Translations under genes and position numbers: made by a program
Shown: in pieces, positions 26,030 to 35,417 of the stretch
Numbering within the stretch: the stretch's first letter is position 1
How the letters are laid out: the number at the start of each line of letters is the position of its first letter
The notes under the pieces: model-generated
What the model was told of the DNA's origin: nothing
Seen by the model: the letters and a program-made list of their open reading frames with translations, nothing else
Databases searched by the model: none
From: an uncultured Bacteriovorax sp.
GTDB taxonomy: Bacteria; Bdellovibrionota; Bacteriovoracia; Bacteriovoracales; Bacteriovoracaceae
Direction of reading: 5' to 3'
NCBI GenBank assembly: GCA_946481315.1
Contig: CAMLMH010000001.1
Span: 620,001-684,000, forward strand
Length of the DNA: 64,000 nt

Positions 26030-27484
26030 TTAGTTTGAAGCCATTTCGTTAACTTTAGGAGCAGAAATCATCATCCATGGAGGGGTTACCTCATCCGGGA
26101 AACCTCCGGTCTCTAAAATGGCCTTTGGATGCTCATAATTCTCCAGTAAACCTGTATCGACGTAGTAAAGACCTTCAGACATATCTGCACTTTTTACTCC
26201 GTATACGTTACCCTTGCGGCCTACAGCTCTTTCCAGCTTGCCCAATCTTTCACCTGGAGTATAAGCAATAATGTCCGGGCGGGTATCAATTGCGTATGTT
26301 CCCACTTCCAGTATCTGATTAAGCGGGCTCTTTGGATCAAGTATCAGTTCACCACCAGCAGCTTTCGCGGCGATAAAATAATCCAGATCAGAATCAGTCA
26401 AGCCCAATGCCTTCATGACTTCTGCACGGTCAGACTTCTCTGCAGCACGTTTTGTAAGAACATAATTCCAGTCCTTAGTGGCTTCCGGATAGTCAGACAG
26501 TGTAGGGTCCATTAAAGCTTCCCTAGCATAGATTTTGATAATCGGAGCTCCGATTTCAATGAACTGACGAATATAGGCGATAGCTTCATTATTGTTACGG
26601 GTGCAACCGGAACTTCTAGGGTCAGTGAAGATATTTGTCAGAAGTTTTTTCGTCTTCTTGATGTATTTGTCTTTATCAGCACCCCAGCCGATCGTTCCGT
26701 GAGTCCACTGGCCATAAGCACTAGGAGCTACGAAAGCGGCATACCAGCCGAAAGCTCCGCGCATCCCCCCGTGTATTTTTCCATCCGGAAAAACAGGCAT
26801 ATATTTCTTTTTAAACCATTCATTAAATCCCGAATCAACTTTCGGCACTTCTGGAAATCCGTCTTTATACCAGGATGGATAATGTCCTTCAGCATCCTGA
26901 TAGAACTTCGACCAGCCTGTAACTCTGTAGCTCCCTAGAATCGAGCGCCCTTTACCTTTTTCCTCTTTCGGATGATTCTGATCCTCACCAACAACGACTT
27001 CTGTTTCCATCATCATTTTGTTGGAACAGACGTTTTCCATACATGATCTTTCATAAAGTCGTAATGTTTCAGTTGCGACGTTTACCACAACAAAATATTT
27101 TCCACTGAACTCACGATAGTCGACAAATTTTTCTGAAAGATATTCAAATGCCACAAAGTATTTATCCGCCGGTGTGATCTTATTCACAGTACGGATAATT
27201 TCAACCTGCACATATTTGTTGTTGTAAACTGTTTCAGGATTTATGATTCGAACTTTTTCATTAAGACTTAGCAGGCCCAGCGTTTTACCATTGTCTTCCG
27301 GGGCTGCGCGGACTCTTAATCCATTATTGGCGACGTAATAAATTTTCTGGGAAACAACTGGTGCCAACGGGGCAACCGGTGCTTCAGGAGTCGTTGGAGT
27401 TTCTACACTCTGGGCAAATGCGCCGGGTGAAACCATCAGCGTTGCGATAACCAGTGGCAGTAGCGCTCTAGTGTTATTTTTCAT
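26030..27484 (-). CDS. SH3-domain L,D-transpeptidase (YkuD family)
   Basis: About 484 residues. The start is the ATG at 27484 behind GGAGGACAATTTA. Signal peptide (ending near AFAQSV), then an SH3b module (GLRVRAAPEDNGKTLGLLS) and a YkuD catalytic domain with the His of THGTIGWG and the nucleophilic Cys in DPRSSGCTRNNN (about residue 294). Such enzymes make 3-3 cross-links in peptidoglycan or attach proteins to it through an active-site thioester. The C-terminal 150 residues after the catalytic core are unassigned. It is divergent from the secreted protein at 27676, with about 190 bases between the starts. Confidence 0.85.
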   Translation of the reverse strand: MKNNTRALLPLVIATLMVSPGAFAQSVETPTTPEAPVAPLAPVVSQKIYYVANNGLRVRAAPEDNGKTLGLLSLNEKVRIINPETVYNNKYVQVEIIRTVNKITPADKYFVAFEYLSEKFVDYREFSGKYFVVVNVATETLRLYERSCMENVCSNKMMMETEVVVGEDQNHPKEEKGKGRSILGSYRVTGWSKFYQDAEGHYPSWYKDGFPEVPKVDSGFNEWFKKKYMPVFPDGKIHGGMRGAFGWYAAFVAPSAYGQWTHGTIGWGADKDKYIKKTKKLLTNIFTDPRSSGCTRNNNEAIAYIRQFIEIGAPIIKIYAREALMDPTLSDYPEATKDWNYVLTKRAAEKSDRAEVMKALGLTDSDLDYFIAAKAAGGELILDPKSPLNQILEVGTYAIDTRPDIIAYTPGERLGKLERAVGRKGNVYGVKSADMSEGLYYVDTGLLENYEHPKAILETGGFPDEVTPPWMMISAPKVNEMASN

Positions 27485-27675
27485 TAAATTGTCCTCCATC
27501 AAGACATTTTTAAGCTGTAAGCAATTTGAATGACACGTTCATAGCCAAGAGAGCACCGCTCAACAAGGAAAACCTGACAGGTAGTGAAAAACTTACATCC
27601 CCTAAAAAAAATACATCGTTCCTTGGCAAAGAATTTTTGTATGGATACAAAAATCCAAATTTTCAGGGGGGAACT

Positions 27676-28662
27676 ATGAAATTATTATCTACTGTCTCAA
27701 TGCTCGCGCTACTGGCTTCTACGGCAGCCTGGTCGCAGGAAAACCGTAACAAAACTCTCGATCGCATGATGTACACAATTAACCCTTCAATTGCAATCAA
27801 AGGTCCGGTTTATTCTGATGTCTCTGATGCAGCAACAAAAACCAAGTATGCTTCAGAAATCGTAAAGCACATTCTTAAAACTGCTGATGCAAAGGCTGGC
27901 CGTTATCTGGAAGCTGGAGATTTTTCTGCGTATTATGCATTTCTGACTTTAGGTCTTACTGTTCCTCTGCATGAAGGCCTTTATCTGCAATTCAGAACAG
28001 CTCAAGGGACAGGCGTTTGTAATACAGAGGCAAATAATGGAGAACTAATTAAAAAGGCAGGAGACGCTACTTATAAGTTATTTGTACAGTATCTGAAAAG
28101 CGCAGATAAACCATTTATTCCTAATTGCGAAACCATTCCTGGAGATAAATATACACAGATCATTCGTGGCGGCGATGGTTCTGACTTATCAATTATGCAA
28201 GTGAGTGTCCGTTGGCACTTCGATGACTTCCTTGCTAACAGAAAATTCGAAAGTGTAACTCAAACACTTGATTATGGAATGGGACATATCCTTAACGGAT
28301 TTAACCCTGTTTACCGTAATATTGATAATTACAAATGTATCGTTGAAGGCGGAACATTCTTTAAAAAGAAAAAAATTAATTATCTGAATCTGGTTAAAGG
28401 AATCTGGGCCGGAAAGTACAATTCCGGAAACATTGCTCAGACATGTCGTTTCGCTGATACAACATCACCATACGCTAAACACGATAAAGGTTTTGCCAGA
28501 AACCTGGATAAAATTGTTAACTTCAACGGAACACTTTCAGTTGATTTAGTCGGCGATTTTAAACTTGATGCAACAGCGACTGAAGCGATCAAAGAAGTTG
28601 TTGCTAACCTTCGAGATGGAACAAATAAAAGAACAGCGCTGGAAAAAATTCTGAAAAACTAA
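27676..28662 (+). CDS. Exported protein with lytic-transglycosylase-like motifs
   Basis: 328 residues, starting at the ATG behind GGGGGGAACT. A signal peptide (MKLLSTVSMLALLASTAAWSQ) is followed by a mature part with three elements that resemble a lysozyme-like (SLT) fold in order: a Glu in VPLHEGLYLQFR, SDLSIMQVSVRWH (compare GLMQI) and AGKYNSGNIAQTCRF with SPYAKHDKGF (compare the YNaG region). An insertion of about 70 residues with cysteines sits between the first two. This suggests cutting of peptidoglycan glycan strands, but the assignment rests on motif reading only. It is divergent from an L,D-transpeptidase and one base ahead of another unknown gene. Confidence 0.6.
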   Translation: MKLLSTVSMLALLASTAAWSQENRNKTLDRMMYTINPSIAIKGPVYSDVSDAATKTKYASEIVKHILKTADAKAGRYLEAGDFSAYYAFLTLGLTVPLHEGLYLQFRTAQGTGVCNTEANNGELIKKAGDATYKLFVQYLKSADKPFIPNCETIPGDKYTQIIRGGDGSDLSIMQVSVRWHFDDFLANRKFESVTQTLDYGMGHILNGFNPVYRNIDNYKCIVEGGTFFKKKKINYLNLVKGIWAGKYNSGNIAQTCRFADTTSPYAKHDKGFARNLDKIVNFNGTLSVDLVGDFKLDATATEAIKEVVANLRDGTNKRTALEKILKN

Positions 28663-28663
28663 A

Positions 28664-29527
28664 ATGAAAAAAATTCTCTCATCCTCTTTGATAATTTTAA
28701 CTATTGCCGTTGTTGTATGGTGGGCCCAGAAGCCTGCCCCGACAGCGGCAACGTTGTCTCCGGTGCAAAGTCCTGAAGAAATTGTCGGCTCTGATTTTGA
28801 AAAAATAGAGAAAAACCTTAAACCGGAAAATATCAAAACGGATGAGTGGAAAGAGATTAATAACTTTGCGGCTAATCCCGAAGTCATTGTCACACAGAAA
28901 AACGCTATTGGTTTTCTAAAAACAGCACAGAATAATCTGCCGGAACTATACAGTTGCCTGAAGAAAGATTTCTGTGGAATGGAATCATCGGAAAATGATC
29001 CGTATTTTGATGAAGAGAGAACGCCGGCCCATATTGTGATGAATCGCAGTCTTAAAGTCATTAAAGAAAGTTTGAACAAAAATCCCGCGCTTTCTGCTGA
29101 AGTGAACTGGGAATTACTGGAAGAGCTGGCGCACTCCGGTGAATCCATGCTGGAAGTCGAAGCTGTGGACATTATCAACAAATTTAATCCCGCCGGAAAA
29201 GGCCTGGAAGACACCCTGAAAATGTCCCGTAATTATACTGGCACAGCAAAGGCAGAAGCCCTGGTCCGTCTTTCAGAAAACGCTAAAAATGGCGAAAAAA
29301 GAATGATTGCCAATGAGATAGAAGAAATCTTTGCCAGCGCAGATGCACATACGGTGATAAGTGTTCTGGAAAATATGGATCAGATGAAGTTAGGGCCGAC
29401 AGCAACACTGAAGACATTCAACAATCTTTGCCGATTTAAAGAAAATTCAACCAATCCGGGAAACTGGAAAATGATCGATTATCTGGCTTCTAAACTCAAT
29501 CCGGAATTTAAAAAAATCTGTCTCTAA
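28664..29527 (+). CDS. Membrane-anchored exported protein, unknown
   Basis: 287 residues. One N-terminal hydrophobic segment (LSSSLIILTIAVVVWWA) serves as anchor or uncleaved signal, then a Pro/Ala linker and an all-helical domain (residues about 40-287), which by its repeated short helices may be of HEAT/TPR-like type. No motif recognised. It begins one base after the stop of the transglycosylase-like gene, so the two are co-transcribed and probably act together. Confidence 0.55.
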   Translation: MKKILSSSLIILTIAVVVWWAQKPAPTAATLSPVQSPEEIVGSDFEKIEKNLKPENIKTDEWKEINNFAANPEVIVTQKNAIGFLKTAQNNLPELYSCLKKDFCGMESSENDPYFDEERTPAHIVMNRSLKVIKESLNKNPALSAEVNWELLEELAHSGESMLEVEAVDIINKFNPAGKGLEDTLKMSRNYTGTAKAEALVRLSENAKNGEKRMIANEIEEIFASADAHTVISVLENMDQMKLGPTATLKTFNNLCRFKENSTNPGNWKMIDYLASKLNPEFKKICL

Positions 29528-29584
29528 AGTCCCATTTCGTTGTAAACTTCTAACATCATCTTTTTAAACAAGGGTAGAGCATCT

Positions 29585-30442
29585 ATGTTCATGGAAAAAA
29601 AATTCATAAAAATGCGCGACGGTGCTGAGCTTTATGTCAAAATTAAAGAATCGGCTTCACCGGTCTGGATTGTGGCCACGCATGGAATTGGTGAACATAT
29701 GGAACGGCATCATTATCTGACTGAGATGTTTGGCCACGATTTTAACATCATTCAGTACGATTTGCGGGGTCATGGCAGAAGCACCGGTCGGAGGGCCTAC
29801 GTTGAGGATTTTGGCCTTTACATGGAAGATCTCAAAGAGATCGTCCAGTTTTTGAAAGACAAATACCGCATGGAACGCCACGTACTTTTTGGTCACTCCA
29901 TGGGCGGGCTAATTACTTGTGCATACATTCAAAATTATGTGGAAGAAGCTAATTATCCTGTGCGGCTGATTGTGAATGCACCTCCGGTAGGAGCTGAAGG
30001 TATTCTGGGAACACTGGTAAAAATATTGCCACAGAATATTCTGCAACTGGCCTGTGATATCCCATTTACTGTTCCGCTAAAAAACCTGGTCGATCTGAAG
30101 TATCTCTCTCATGACCCCCGGGTCAAAGAAGATTACATCAATGACGAGCTCAATAGTCTTAAACTGGAATCAAAATTAATTTTTGAACTTATGAAGACGT
30201 CTCAGCGAACTTTCTCCCGTCCATTACGTTCGAAATGTCCAAGCTATGTGACAATAGGTGATTCAGACCGGATTGTAGGAAGTCGTGAGCTGATTGAATA
30301 TTTCAGCACAGTCGACAAGTCTTTTAACCTGCGTGTGTTTGAAGGCGCCTATCACGAAATTCATAATGAGATTGAGAAATACAGAAAACCTTATTTCGAT
30401 CATCTCAGGACAATTATGCATGAAGCCTTAATGCGTACTTAA
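29585..30442 (+). CDS. Alpha/beta hydrolase (monoacylglycerol lipase-like)
   Basis: 285 residues, no signal peptide. The fold's key points are the oxyanion region ATHGIGEHMERH, YDLRGHGRSTG, the nucleophile elbow GHSMGG (Ser at about 105), an acidic residue in GDSDRIVG, and the His in GAYHEIHNE. The HGxGEH and DLRGHGRSxG signatures are those of the lysophospholipase/monoglyceride lipase group (Hydrolase_4). It likely cleaves acylglycerols or lysophospholipids in the cytoplasm. The last 15 bases overlap the end of the convergent Ste24-like gene. Confidence 0.8.
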   Translation: MFMEKKFIKMRDGAELYVKIKESASPVWIVATHGIGEHMERHHYLTEMFGHDFNIIQYDLRGHGRSTGRRAYVEDFGLYMEDLKEIVQFLKDKYRMERHVLFGHSMGGLITCAYIQNYVEEANYPVRLIVNAPPVGAEGILGTLVKILPQNILQLACDIPFTVPLKNLVDLKYLSHDPRVKEDYINDELNSLKLESKLIFELMKTSQRTFSRPLRSKCPSYVTIGDSDRIVGSRELIEYFSTVDKSFNLRVFEGAYHEIHNEIEKYRKPYFDHLRTIMHEALMRT

Positions 30443-31681
30443 ACTTTCCAGGTATCTGACCCTCTCACTCGCTGGTGGATGAGAAAAATAAAAATTGCTA
30501 TAAACCGGATCAGGGGTGAGTGTACTGGCATTGTCCTTATACATCTTAACCAAAGCTGAAATGAGTTTTGAGGCTTTAGCATTTTCAGATGCGAAGTGGT
30601 CTGCTTCATATTCATATCTGCGTGATGCCCAGGAAAAAACCGGCGTCAGCATATAAGTATAAACACCCGCGACCATGGAAAAAAGGGTCAATGACATATA
30701 ATCAGTTAAAGTCTGCACACCGTGTCCTACATGAAAAGCTGTGTTGTCTTTGAGCGCACCTAGAATAGCAAAACCGATAAAACTAATAATAAAACTTCTA
30801 ATCATTCCTTTGATGATGTGATTTTTTTTCATGTGCCCTAATTCGTGGGCCATTACAGCTTCAACTTCTTCTGGCTCCAGAGAATTTAACAGAGTATCAA
30901 AAAAAACTATTCTTTTATTTTTTCCAAATCCTGTGAAATATGCATTACCGTGACCGGATCTCTTTGAAGCATCCATTACAAAAATTCCAGAACTGTGAAA
31001 ACCACATTTTTCCATCAGGCGCAGTATACGTTCTTTGACTTCACCTTCTTCAAGCGGAGAAAATTTATTGAAGAAAGGAGCGATAAAACGCGGGTAAATG
31101 AAAACCAGCAGCAGTTGAACAATTGTGAGAAATAAAAAAGCGTAAATCCACCAATTATCGCCTAACTTTCCCATTATCCACAAGATGGCATAAGCAATCG
31201 GACCGCCCAGCACGACAGCCAGTATAATCCCTTTAATTATATCGGTGATAAATGTTTTTACCGTGGTTTTATTGAAACCGTATTTTTCCTCGATTACAAA
31301 AGTAAAATAAAGTGTTTTCGGAAGACCCAGAAGAGAAGTCACAATACCTAAAGCGGCAAAGAAATAAAGACCGGTCATAATTTCGTTAGAAGTAAAGCCA
31401 ATAACGGAACGGTTTATGAGTTCCAGACCACCTAGTAAGGTTAGTCCCAAAAAGACAACCAGGTCAAAAAAATGAAAGAACTGATTGGCCTTTATTTTTT
31501 CTACTGAATAGTCTGCGGCTTTTTGATGATCGGCCAGGGTAACTTGAGAAGCAAATTTGGGAGGAACCTGGTTACGATTTTTTTGAATGTGCAGCATATT
31601 TCGCCGGTCCAGAATACTTTCAACCAGACTTTTGACAAAAAGTGCGACGAGAAAAATCATTGTAAAAAATTGTGCGTCCAT
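30428..31681 (-). CDS. Ste24-type M48 zinc metalloprotease
   Basis: 417 residues with multiple membrane segments (near residues 5-20, 65-85, 100-120, 145-200, 290-345). The zinc site is HELGH (in VMAHELGHMKKNH), with the third ligand Glu in RRYEYEADHFA. Length and topology match the Ste24/CAAX prenyl protease 1 family (M48A). Bacterial members have been linked to membrane protein quality control; prenyl processing is not expected in a bacterium. It is single-gene and its 3' end overlaps the preceding convergent gene. Confidence 0.85.
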   Translation of the reverse strand: MDAQFFTMIFLVALFVKSLVESILDRRNMLHIQKNRNQVPPKFASQVTLADHQKAADYSVEKIKANQFFHFFDLVVFLGLTLLGGLELINRSVIGFTSNEIMTGLYFFAALGIVTSLLGLPKTLYFTFVIEEKYGFNKTTVKTFITDIIKGIILAVVLGGPIAYAILWIMGKLGDNWWIYAFLFLTIVQLLLVFIYPRFIAPFFNKFSPLEEGEVKERILRLMEKCGFHSSGIFVMDASKRSGHGNAYFTGFGKNKRIVFFDTLLNSLEPEEVEAVMAHELGHMKKNHIIKGMIRSFIISFIGFAILGALKDNTAFHVGHGVQTLTDYMSLTLFSMVAGVYTYMLTPVFSWASRRYEYEADHFASENAKASKLISALVKMYKDNASTLTPDPVYSNFYFSHPPASERVRYLESLSTH

Positions 31682-31739
31682 TTATTCCTTCCTGACTGCG
31701 GCTTTCATTTTCAGTTAAGGCTCGAGTATAATCGATTCG

Positions 31740-32516
31740 ATGAAAGTCGAGCAAATCTTCTTTAAGAATACCCTGAGAAATTTCTCATATCTAATCAGTT
31801 TTAATGATGGATCGATCTTCTGTATAGATCCTTTTTCCGCCGCAGAGGTTCAAGCAACCCTTTTAAAGCGGAAATTGACTGCGATTATTACCACCCATGA
31901 TCATTGTGACCATCATTCTGGAAATGCCGGGCTTGTTTCTCATCATAACTGTCCTGTCTGGGCCCATCCTCACGCCCACATTCCGCACAAATCCCGGGAT
32001 CTGACTCATCATGAAGTCATTTATGAATGCCAGGAAGGAGAGAATCACTGGAAGATGGAATGTGTCTATACCCCGGGACATACGGCTTCCCATATCGGGA
32101 TTTTGCTGAAAAAAAACCGACATGCATATGCCTTCTTTACCGGTGATTGCTTTTTTAACGCTGGCGTTGGAAATTGCAGAGGTGGCGATCCTGCGATCAT
32201 GTTTCACACAATCGAAAATATTTTTACTCAGCTTCCGGATGATACAATCATTTATCCGGGTCATGATTATCTCAAACGCAATCTTGAATTCACACTCAGC
32301 GTGGAAAAAGAAAATGATAGGGCCCGGGCGTTTTTGAACCACATAAGCAATCTTAATTTAGATGAAGTCTTTTTTCACAATGATATGCAGACAGAGAGAG
32401 AAATAAATACCTTCCTCCGACTGGAAGAAAAAAATGTAGTCAAAAACCTTAAACTTTCTCATAATGACAAAAAATCTGTTTTTCTTAAATTGCGCGAATT
32501 GCGCGATGTCTGGTGA
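31740..32516 (+). CDS. gloB: Glyoxalase II-like metallo-beta-lactamase-fold hydrolase
   Basis: 258 residues. The binuclear metal motif THDHCDHHSGN is near residue 52, with later ligands in YTPGHTASH, FFTGDCFF and YPGHDY. The C-terminal region (about 170-255) is helical and of glyoxalase II type. The enzyme would hydrolyse S-lactoylglutathione or a related thioester in methylglyoxal detoxification. No glyoxalase I is seen nearby. The peroxiredoxin gene begins eight bases after its stop, so the two form a small stress operon. Confidence 0.82.
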   Translation: MKVEQIFFKNTLRNFSYLISFNDGSIFCIDPFSAAEVQATLLKRKLTAIITTHDHCDHHSGNAGLVSHHNCPVWAHPHAHIPHKSRDLTHHEVIYECQEGENHWKMECVYTPGHTASHIGILLKKNRHAYAFFTGDCFFNAGVGNCRGGDPAIMFHTIENIFTQLPDDTIIYPGHDYLKRNLEFTLSVEKENDRARAFLNHISNLNLDEVFFHNDMQTEREINTFLRLEEKNVVKNLKLSHNDKKSVFLKLRELRDVW

Positions 32517-32523
32517 GGGAAAA

Positions 32524-32991
32524 ATGTCTATGCCTAAAATCGGTAATAATGCCCCTGTTTTTTCTTTACTTAATCAGGATGATGAGAAAATTAGCCTGAA
32601 AGATTTTAAAGGTCAGTGGGTCATTCTCTATTTCTATCCTAAGGCCATGACCCCGGGATGCACGACTCAGGCCTGCGGGATACGCGATTTTAAAAAAGAT
32701 TTTGCCAAAAGGGACGCCGTAGTTTTCGGAATTAGTCCGGACGAGCCAAAAAGGCTAAAAAAGTTTCAGGAAAAAGAAGACTTGAACTTTGACCTCTTAT
32801 CCGATCCTGATCACGCAATTGCCGATAAATATGGAGTTTGGGGTCTCAAAAAATTTATGGGAAGAGAGTACGAAGGGATTCATCGCATCACGTTTATCAT
32901 CAATCCTGAAGGTAAAATCGCGCATATAATGGATGACGTTAAAACCAAATCTCATCACAAAGATGTTTTGGCACTTCTTAAAGATCTCTGA
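32524..32991 (+). CDS. bcp: Thiol peroxidase of the Bcp/PrxQ type
   Basis: 155 residues from the ATG behind GAGGGAAAA. Thioredoxin fold with the peroxidatic Cys in AMTPGCTTQACG; the second Cys five residues later is the resolving Cys of the Bcp alpha-2 subtype. It reduces hydrogen peroxide and organic hydroperoxides using thioredoxin. It lies directly behind the glyoxalase II-like gene. Confidence 0.92.
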   Translation: MSMPKIGNNAPVFSLLNQDDEKISLKDFKGQWVILYFYPKAMTPGCTTQACGIRDFKKDFAKRDAVVFGISPDEPKRLKKFQEKEDLNFDLLSDPDHAIADKYGVWGLKKFMGREYEGIHRITFIINPEGKIAHIMDDVKTKSHHKDVLALLKDL

Positions 32992-33031
32992 TAATCTTAG
33001 GGCTCCAAAATCCTTGTGGAGGCCTTGATTC

Positions 33032-34198
33032 ATGAAACATTTATTGTTTGTATTACCTTTTTTGATGTTGACGGAAGTCGCCCTTGCGAAGTCTGTGACT
33101 GTCATGTCTTACAATGTGGAAAATCTATTCGATACTAAACACGATGTCGTTGCCGGAAAAGACAAAAATGACTGGACTCTCTTGCCAAAAGATTTTCCGG
33201 GTAAAAAAGAAGGTTGTAAGGAAGAAAGAAATAAATTTCGCCGCAATGAGTGTTTTGATACAGACTGGACTGAAGCTAAAGTTGACATGCGCATCAACCA
33301 GATTGCCGAAGTTGTGGGAAGTCGTCCTGTTGCACCGGATTTTATCGGTTTAATCGAAGTTGAAAATGCTGAGATTGTCGCTCGTTTAGGAAAGAAGCTT
33401 GGATACGACCAGATGGAGATTACTGAGTCTCCAGACTTCCGAGGTGTGGATGTAGCACTTCTTTTTAAATCTTCACCGCACATAAAAAAAATATCGCGAG
33501 CTGAACATGTTGTCCCGGTTGATTATCCAAGCCGCAATATTCTGGAAGTAGAATTTCTTATTGATGGAACTCATCAACTTACATTATTTGTGAATCACTG
33601 GCCTTCACTTGCCAATCCTGATTCATGGCGAATTAAAGCGGCAGAAGTCCTTGCTACTCGTACAAAAGAAATTCTGGCCAAGAATCCGAAGATGAACATC
33701 ATCGCAATGGGGGATTTTAACACGATCGATATAAATGATCCTCATCCTTTCAAGACTGTTCTCTACAAAGATAATCTTTACTCAGCTGTTGCCGAAGATT
33801 TTAAGGCCGACACACGAATCAGCGAAGACGTAAAAAAGAAAATGCCACCAGGGACTTATTATTTTTCTCCTAAAGATCAGTGGAACATGCTCGATCATTT
33901 CATGATCAACACCAATCTCAAAGATGGCAAAGATATGGATGTTAAACTATCAACTTTTGAAATTCATGCCCAGCCATTCATGGTGAAGGAGCTTTCGAAA
34001 ATAACTGGAACAGATGATGAAAAAGACCGCAAAATCATCCTTGCACCAAAACGTTTCAATGCTGACGGTGAAACAAAAGAAAAAATGGGGTATAGTGATC
34101 ACTTTCCAATCGTTGTGAGCCTGGAATATCCTGAAACTCAACCAGCAGCGGTGACTCCTCAAAAAGATTCCAAAACAAAAGCGCCCAAGAAGAAATAA
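33032..34198 (+). CDS. Exported EEP-family nuclease/phosphatase
   Basis: 388 residues with a signal peptide (ending at ALAKSV). EEP fold motifs: SYNVENLFDTKHD at the start of the domain, GLIEVENAE (metal-binding Glu), VNHWPS, AMGDFNTID, MLDHFMIN and YSDHFPIVVSLE at the end. The VENLFDT lead is typical of secreted bacterial endonuclease/exonuclease/phosphatase proteins often described as extracellular nucleases. It has a basic tail (KDSKTKAPKKK). An extracellular or periplasmic DNase role is plausible. A strong terminator follows immediately. Confidence 0.83.
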   Translation: MKHLLFVLPFLMLTEVALAKSVTVMSYNVENLFDTKHDVVAGKDKNDWTLLPKDFPGKKEGCKEERNKFRRNECFDTDWTEAKVDMRINQIAEVVGSRPVAPDFIGLIEVENAEIVARLGKKLGYDQMEITESPDFRGVDVALLFKSSPHIKKISRAEHVVPVDYPSRNILEVEFLIDGTHQLTLFVNHWPSLANPDSWRIKAAEVLATRTKEILAKNPKMNIIAMGDFNTIDINDPHPFKTVLYKDNLYSAVAEDFKADTRISEDVKKKMPPGTYYFSPKDQWNMLDHFMINTNLKDGKDMDVKLSTFEIHAQPFMVKELSKITGTDDEKDRKIILAPKRFNADGETKEKMGYSDHFPIVVSLEYPETQPAAVTPQKDSKTKAPKKK

Positions 34199-34200
34199 TA

Positions 34201-34227
34201 AAAAAGCCCACAAAAAGTGGGCTTTTT
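34201..34227. terminator. Bidirectional rho-independent terminator
   Basis: An 11-bp stem AAAAAGCCCAC / GTGGGCTTTTT with a five-A loop lies exactly between two convergent stop codons, giving T tails in both directions. Confidence 0.93.
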
Positions 34228-35040
34228 TTATTGAAGATTTTTACCGACACCATACTTGGAAGAGCTCTCGTACAACGGCATCACTTCCGGCAGCATTTCT
34301 TTAAGACGATCCCGGCGTTTATCACTTGCAGGGTGAGTCGACAAGAAAGCAGGAGGTGATTTTCCTCCAGAAGCTTGTGAGAAGCGATCCCAGAAATTTA
34401 CCGATTCACGAGGATCATATCCCGCCTGACTCATAAGTTTAAGGCCGATTTCATCCGCTTCTGTTTCATGGGCGCGTGAAAAAGGAAGAATGACTCCCAC
34501 TGTTGCACCAACGCCTAATAGAGACATAATCGTGTTGCGTTTTTCAGGTTCCATATTACCCAGACCAACAACAGCTACTCCGGCCATCAAAACATTAGCG
34601 GCCATGGCCTGGCTTACACGCTGACCACCGTGGCGGGCTATCGCGTGGCCAATTTCGTGAGCGACAACAGTTGCTAAGCCGGCTTCATTCTGAGCATATT
34701 TAAAAATGCCGGTATAAACCGCAACTTTTCCGCCCGGAAGACAAAAAGCGTTGGGATCTTCATTTTCGATTGTTTTAAACTCCCACTTAAAGTCAGGTTG
34801 ATTGGCAACAGCGGCGATTTTCTTTCCAATGTCTTCCACCATCTTCGCTTGCGGAGTTCCGGTGATGACTTTTTCTTTTTTCAGAATTTCTTCATACGCT
34901 TGCTGGCCCTGAGCGTTTTCTTCTGCAGCACTTGTCAGCAAAAATGCTTTTTTACCGGAAACCGGTGTCCGGGAGCAAGACGTCGCTACCAAAGTTGTAC
35001 AAAGCAGGGTTGAGATGAAAAAGGTGTTAAGCTTGCGCAT
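34228..35040 (-). CDS. M48-family metalloprotease lipoprotein (LoiP/BepA-like)
   Basis: 270 residues. A lipoprotein signal ends in a lipobox (LVATSC) and is followed by RTPVSGKKAFLL, a lead typical for M48C outer-membrane-facing proteases. The zinc site is HEIGH in VVAHEIGHAIARHGG, with the third ligand Glu in ETEADEIGL. Relatives (LoiP, BepA, YcaL) work in outer-membrane protein and lipoprotein quality control. It overlaps the start region of the upstream gene by 14 bases, so the two are translated from one message. Confidence 0.88.
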   Translation of the reverse strand: MRKLNTFFISTLLCTTLVATSCSRTPVSGKKAFLLTSAAEENAQGQQAYEEILKKEKVITGTPQAKMVEDIGKKIAAVANQPDFKWEFKTIENEDPNAFCLPGGKVAVYTGIFKYAQNEAGLATVVAHEIGHAIARHGGQRVSQAMAANVLMAGVAVVGLGNMEPEKRNTIMSLLGVGATVGVILPFSRAHETEADEIGLKLMSQAGYDPRESVNFWDRFSQASGGKSPPAFLSTHPASDKRRDRLKEMLPEVMPLYESSSKYGVGKNLQ

Positions 35041-35311
35041 ATAGCAGTCCCATTTTATCAGGAATTATTTCATCCACCAGGATGTCCACTTTAAACTTCT
35101 GCGAACATTTATTAATGAGATGAGTAGCTTCTGGCTTAAGCTGAATGTCGCCTTTTAAATCGATGTCTCGATAATGAGCATGATCGGGATGGTCAAGAGT
35201 AGAATAAAAACATATTCCATCGTTTGCCTCCAGCTGGAAATAGAAGAACGCTGAATCTTCTTTATTTAACCTGATGACATAATGAAAAAGTTGACTGTTT
35301 TGTTGCTCCAT
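35027..35311 (-). CDS. Small cytoplasmic protein, DUF4911-like
   Basis: 94 residues without signal peptide. A two-layer pattern of strands (FFYFQLEANDGICFYSTL) and a helix (EATHLINKCSQKFKVDILVDEI) suggests a compact alpha/beta domain; the shape recalls the small DUF4911 family, which I cannot confirm. It precedes and overlaps the M48 protease lipoprotein gene. Function unknown. Confidence 0.55.
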   Translation of the reverse strand: MEQQNSQLFHYVIRLNKEDSAFFYFQLEANDGICFYSTLDHPDHAHYRDIDLKGDIQLKPEATHLINKCSQKFKVDILVDEIIPDKMGLLYAQA

Positions 35312-35341
35312 AGAGAGTCCTTTGTATTTACTTTAAATCAG

Positions 35342-35369
35342 TTGACGTGGATGCGTTCTGATTTAGAAT
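35342..35369 (+). promoter_or_regulatory. Sigma-70-type promoter for the lipoprotein-LysM pair
   Basis: TTGACG (35342-35347) and TAGAAT (35364-35369) with a 16-base spacer, about 48 bases upstream of the GTG start at 35418. Confidence 0.55.
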
Positions 35370-35417
35370 AAAACTTAGGATAACGCTTTCACATTTACAA
35401 GTCATGGAGGACAAAAA

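Noticed and set aside
30428..30442. Overlap of two convergent genes as a possible error
   Set aside because: Both frames have complete family C-termini, and short tail-to-tail overlaps are common in this window (also at 52990-52993 and 54261-54278).
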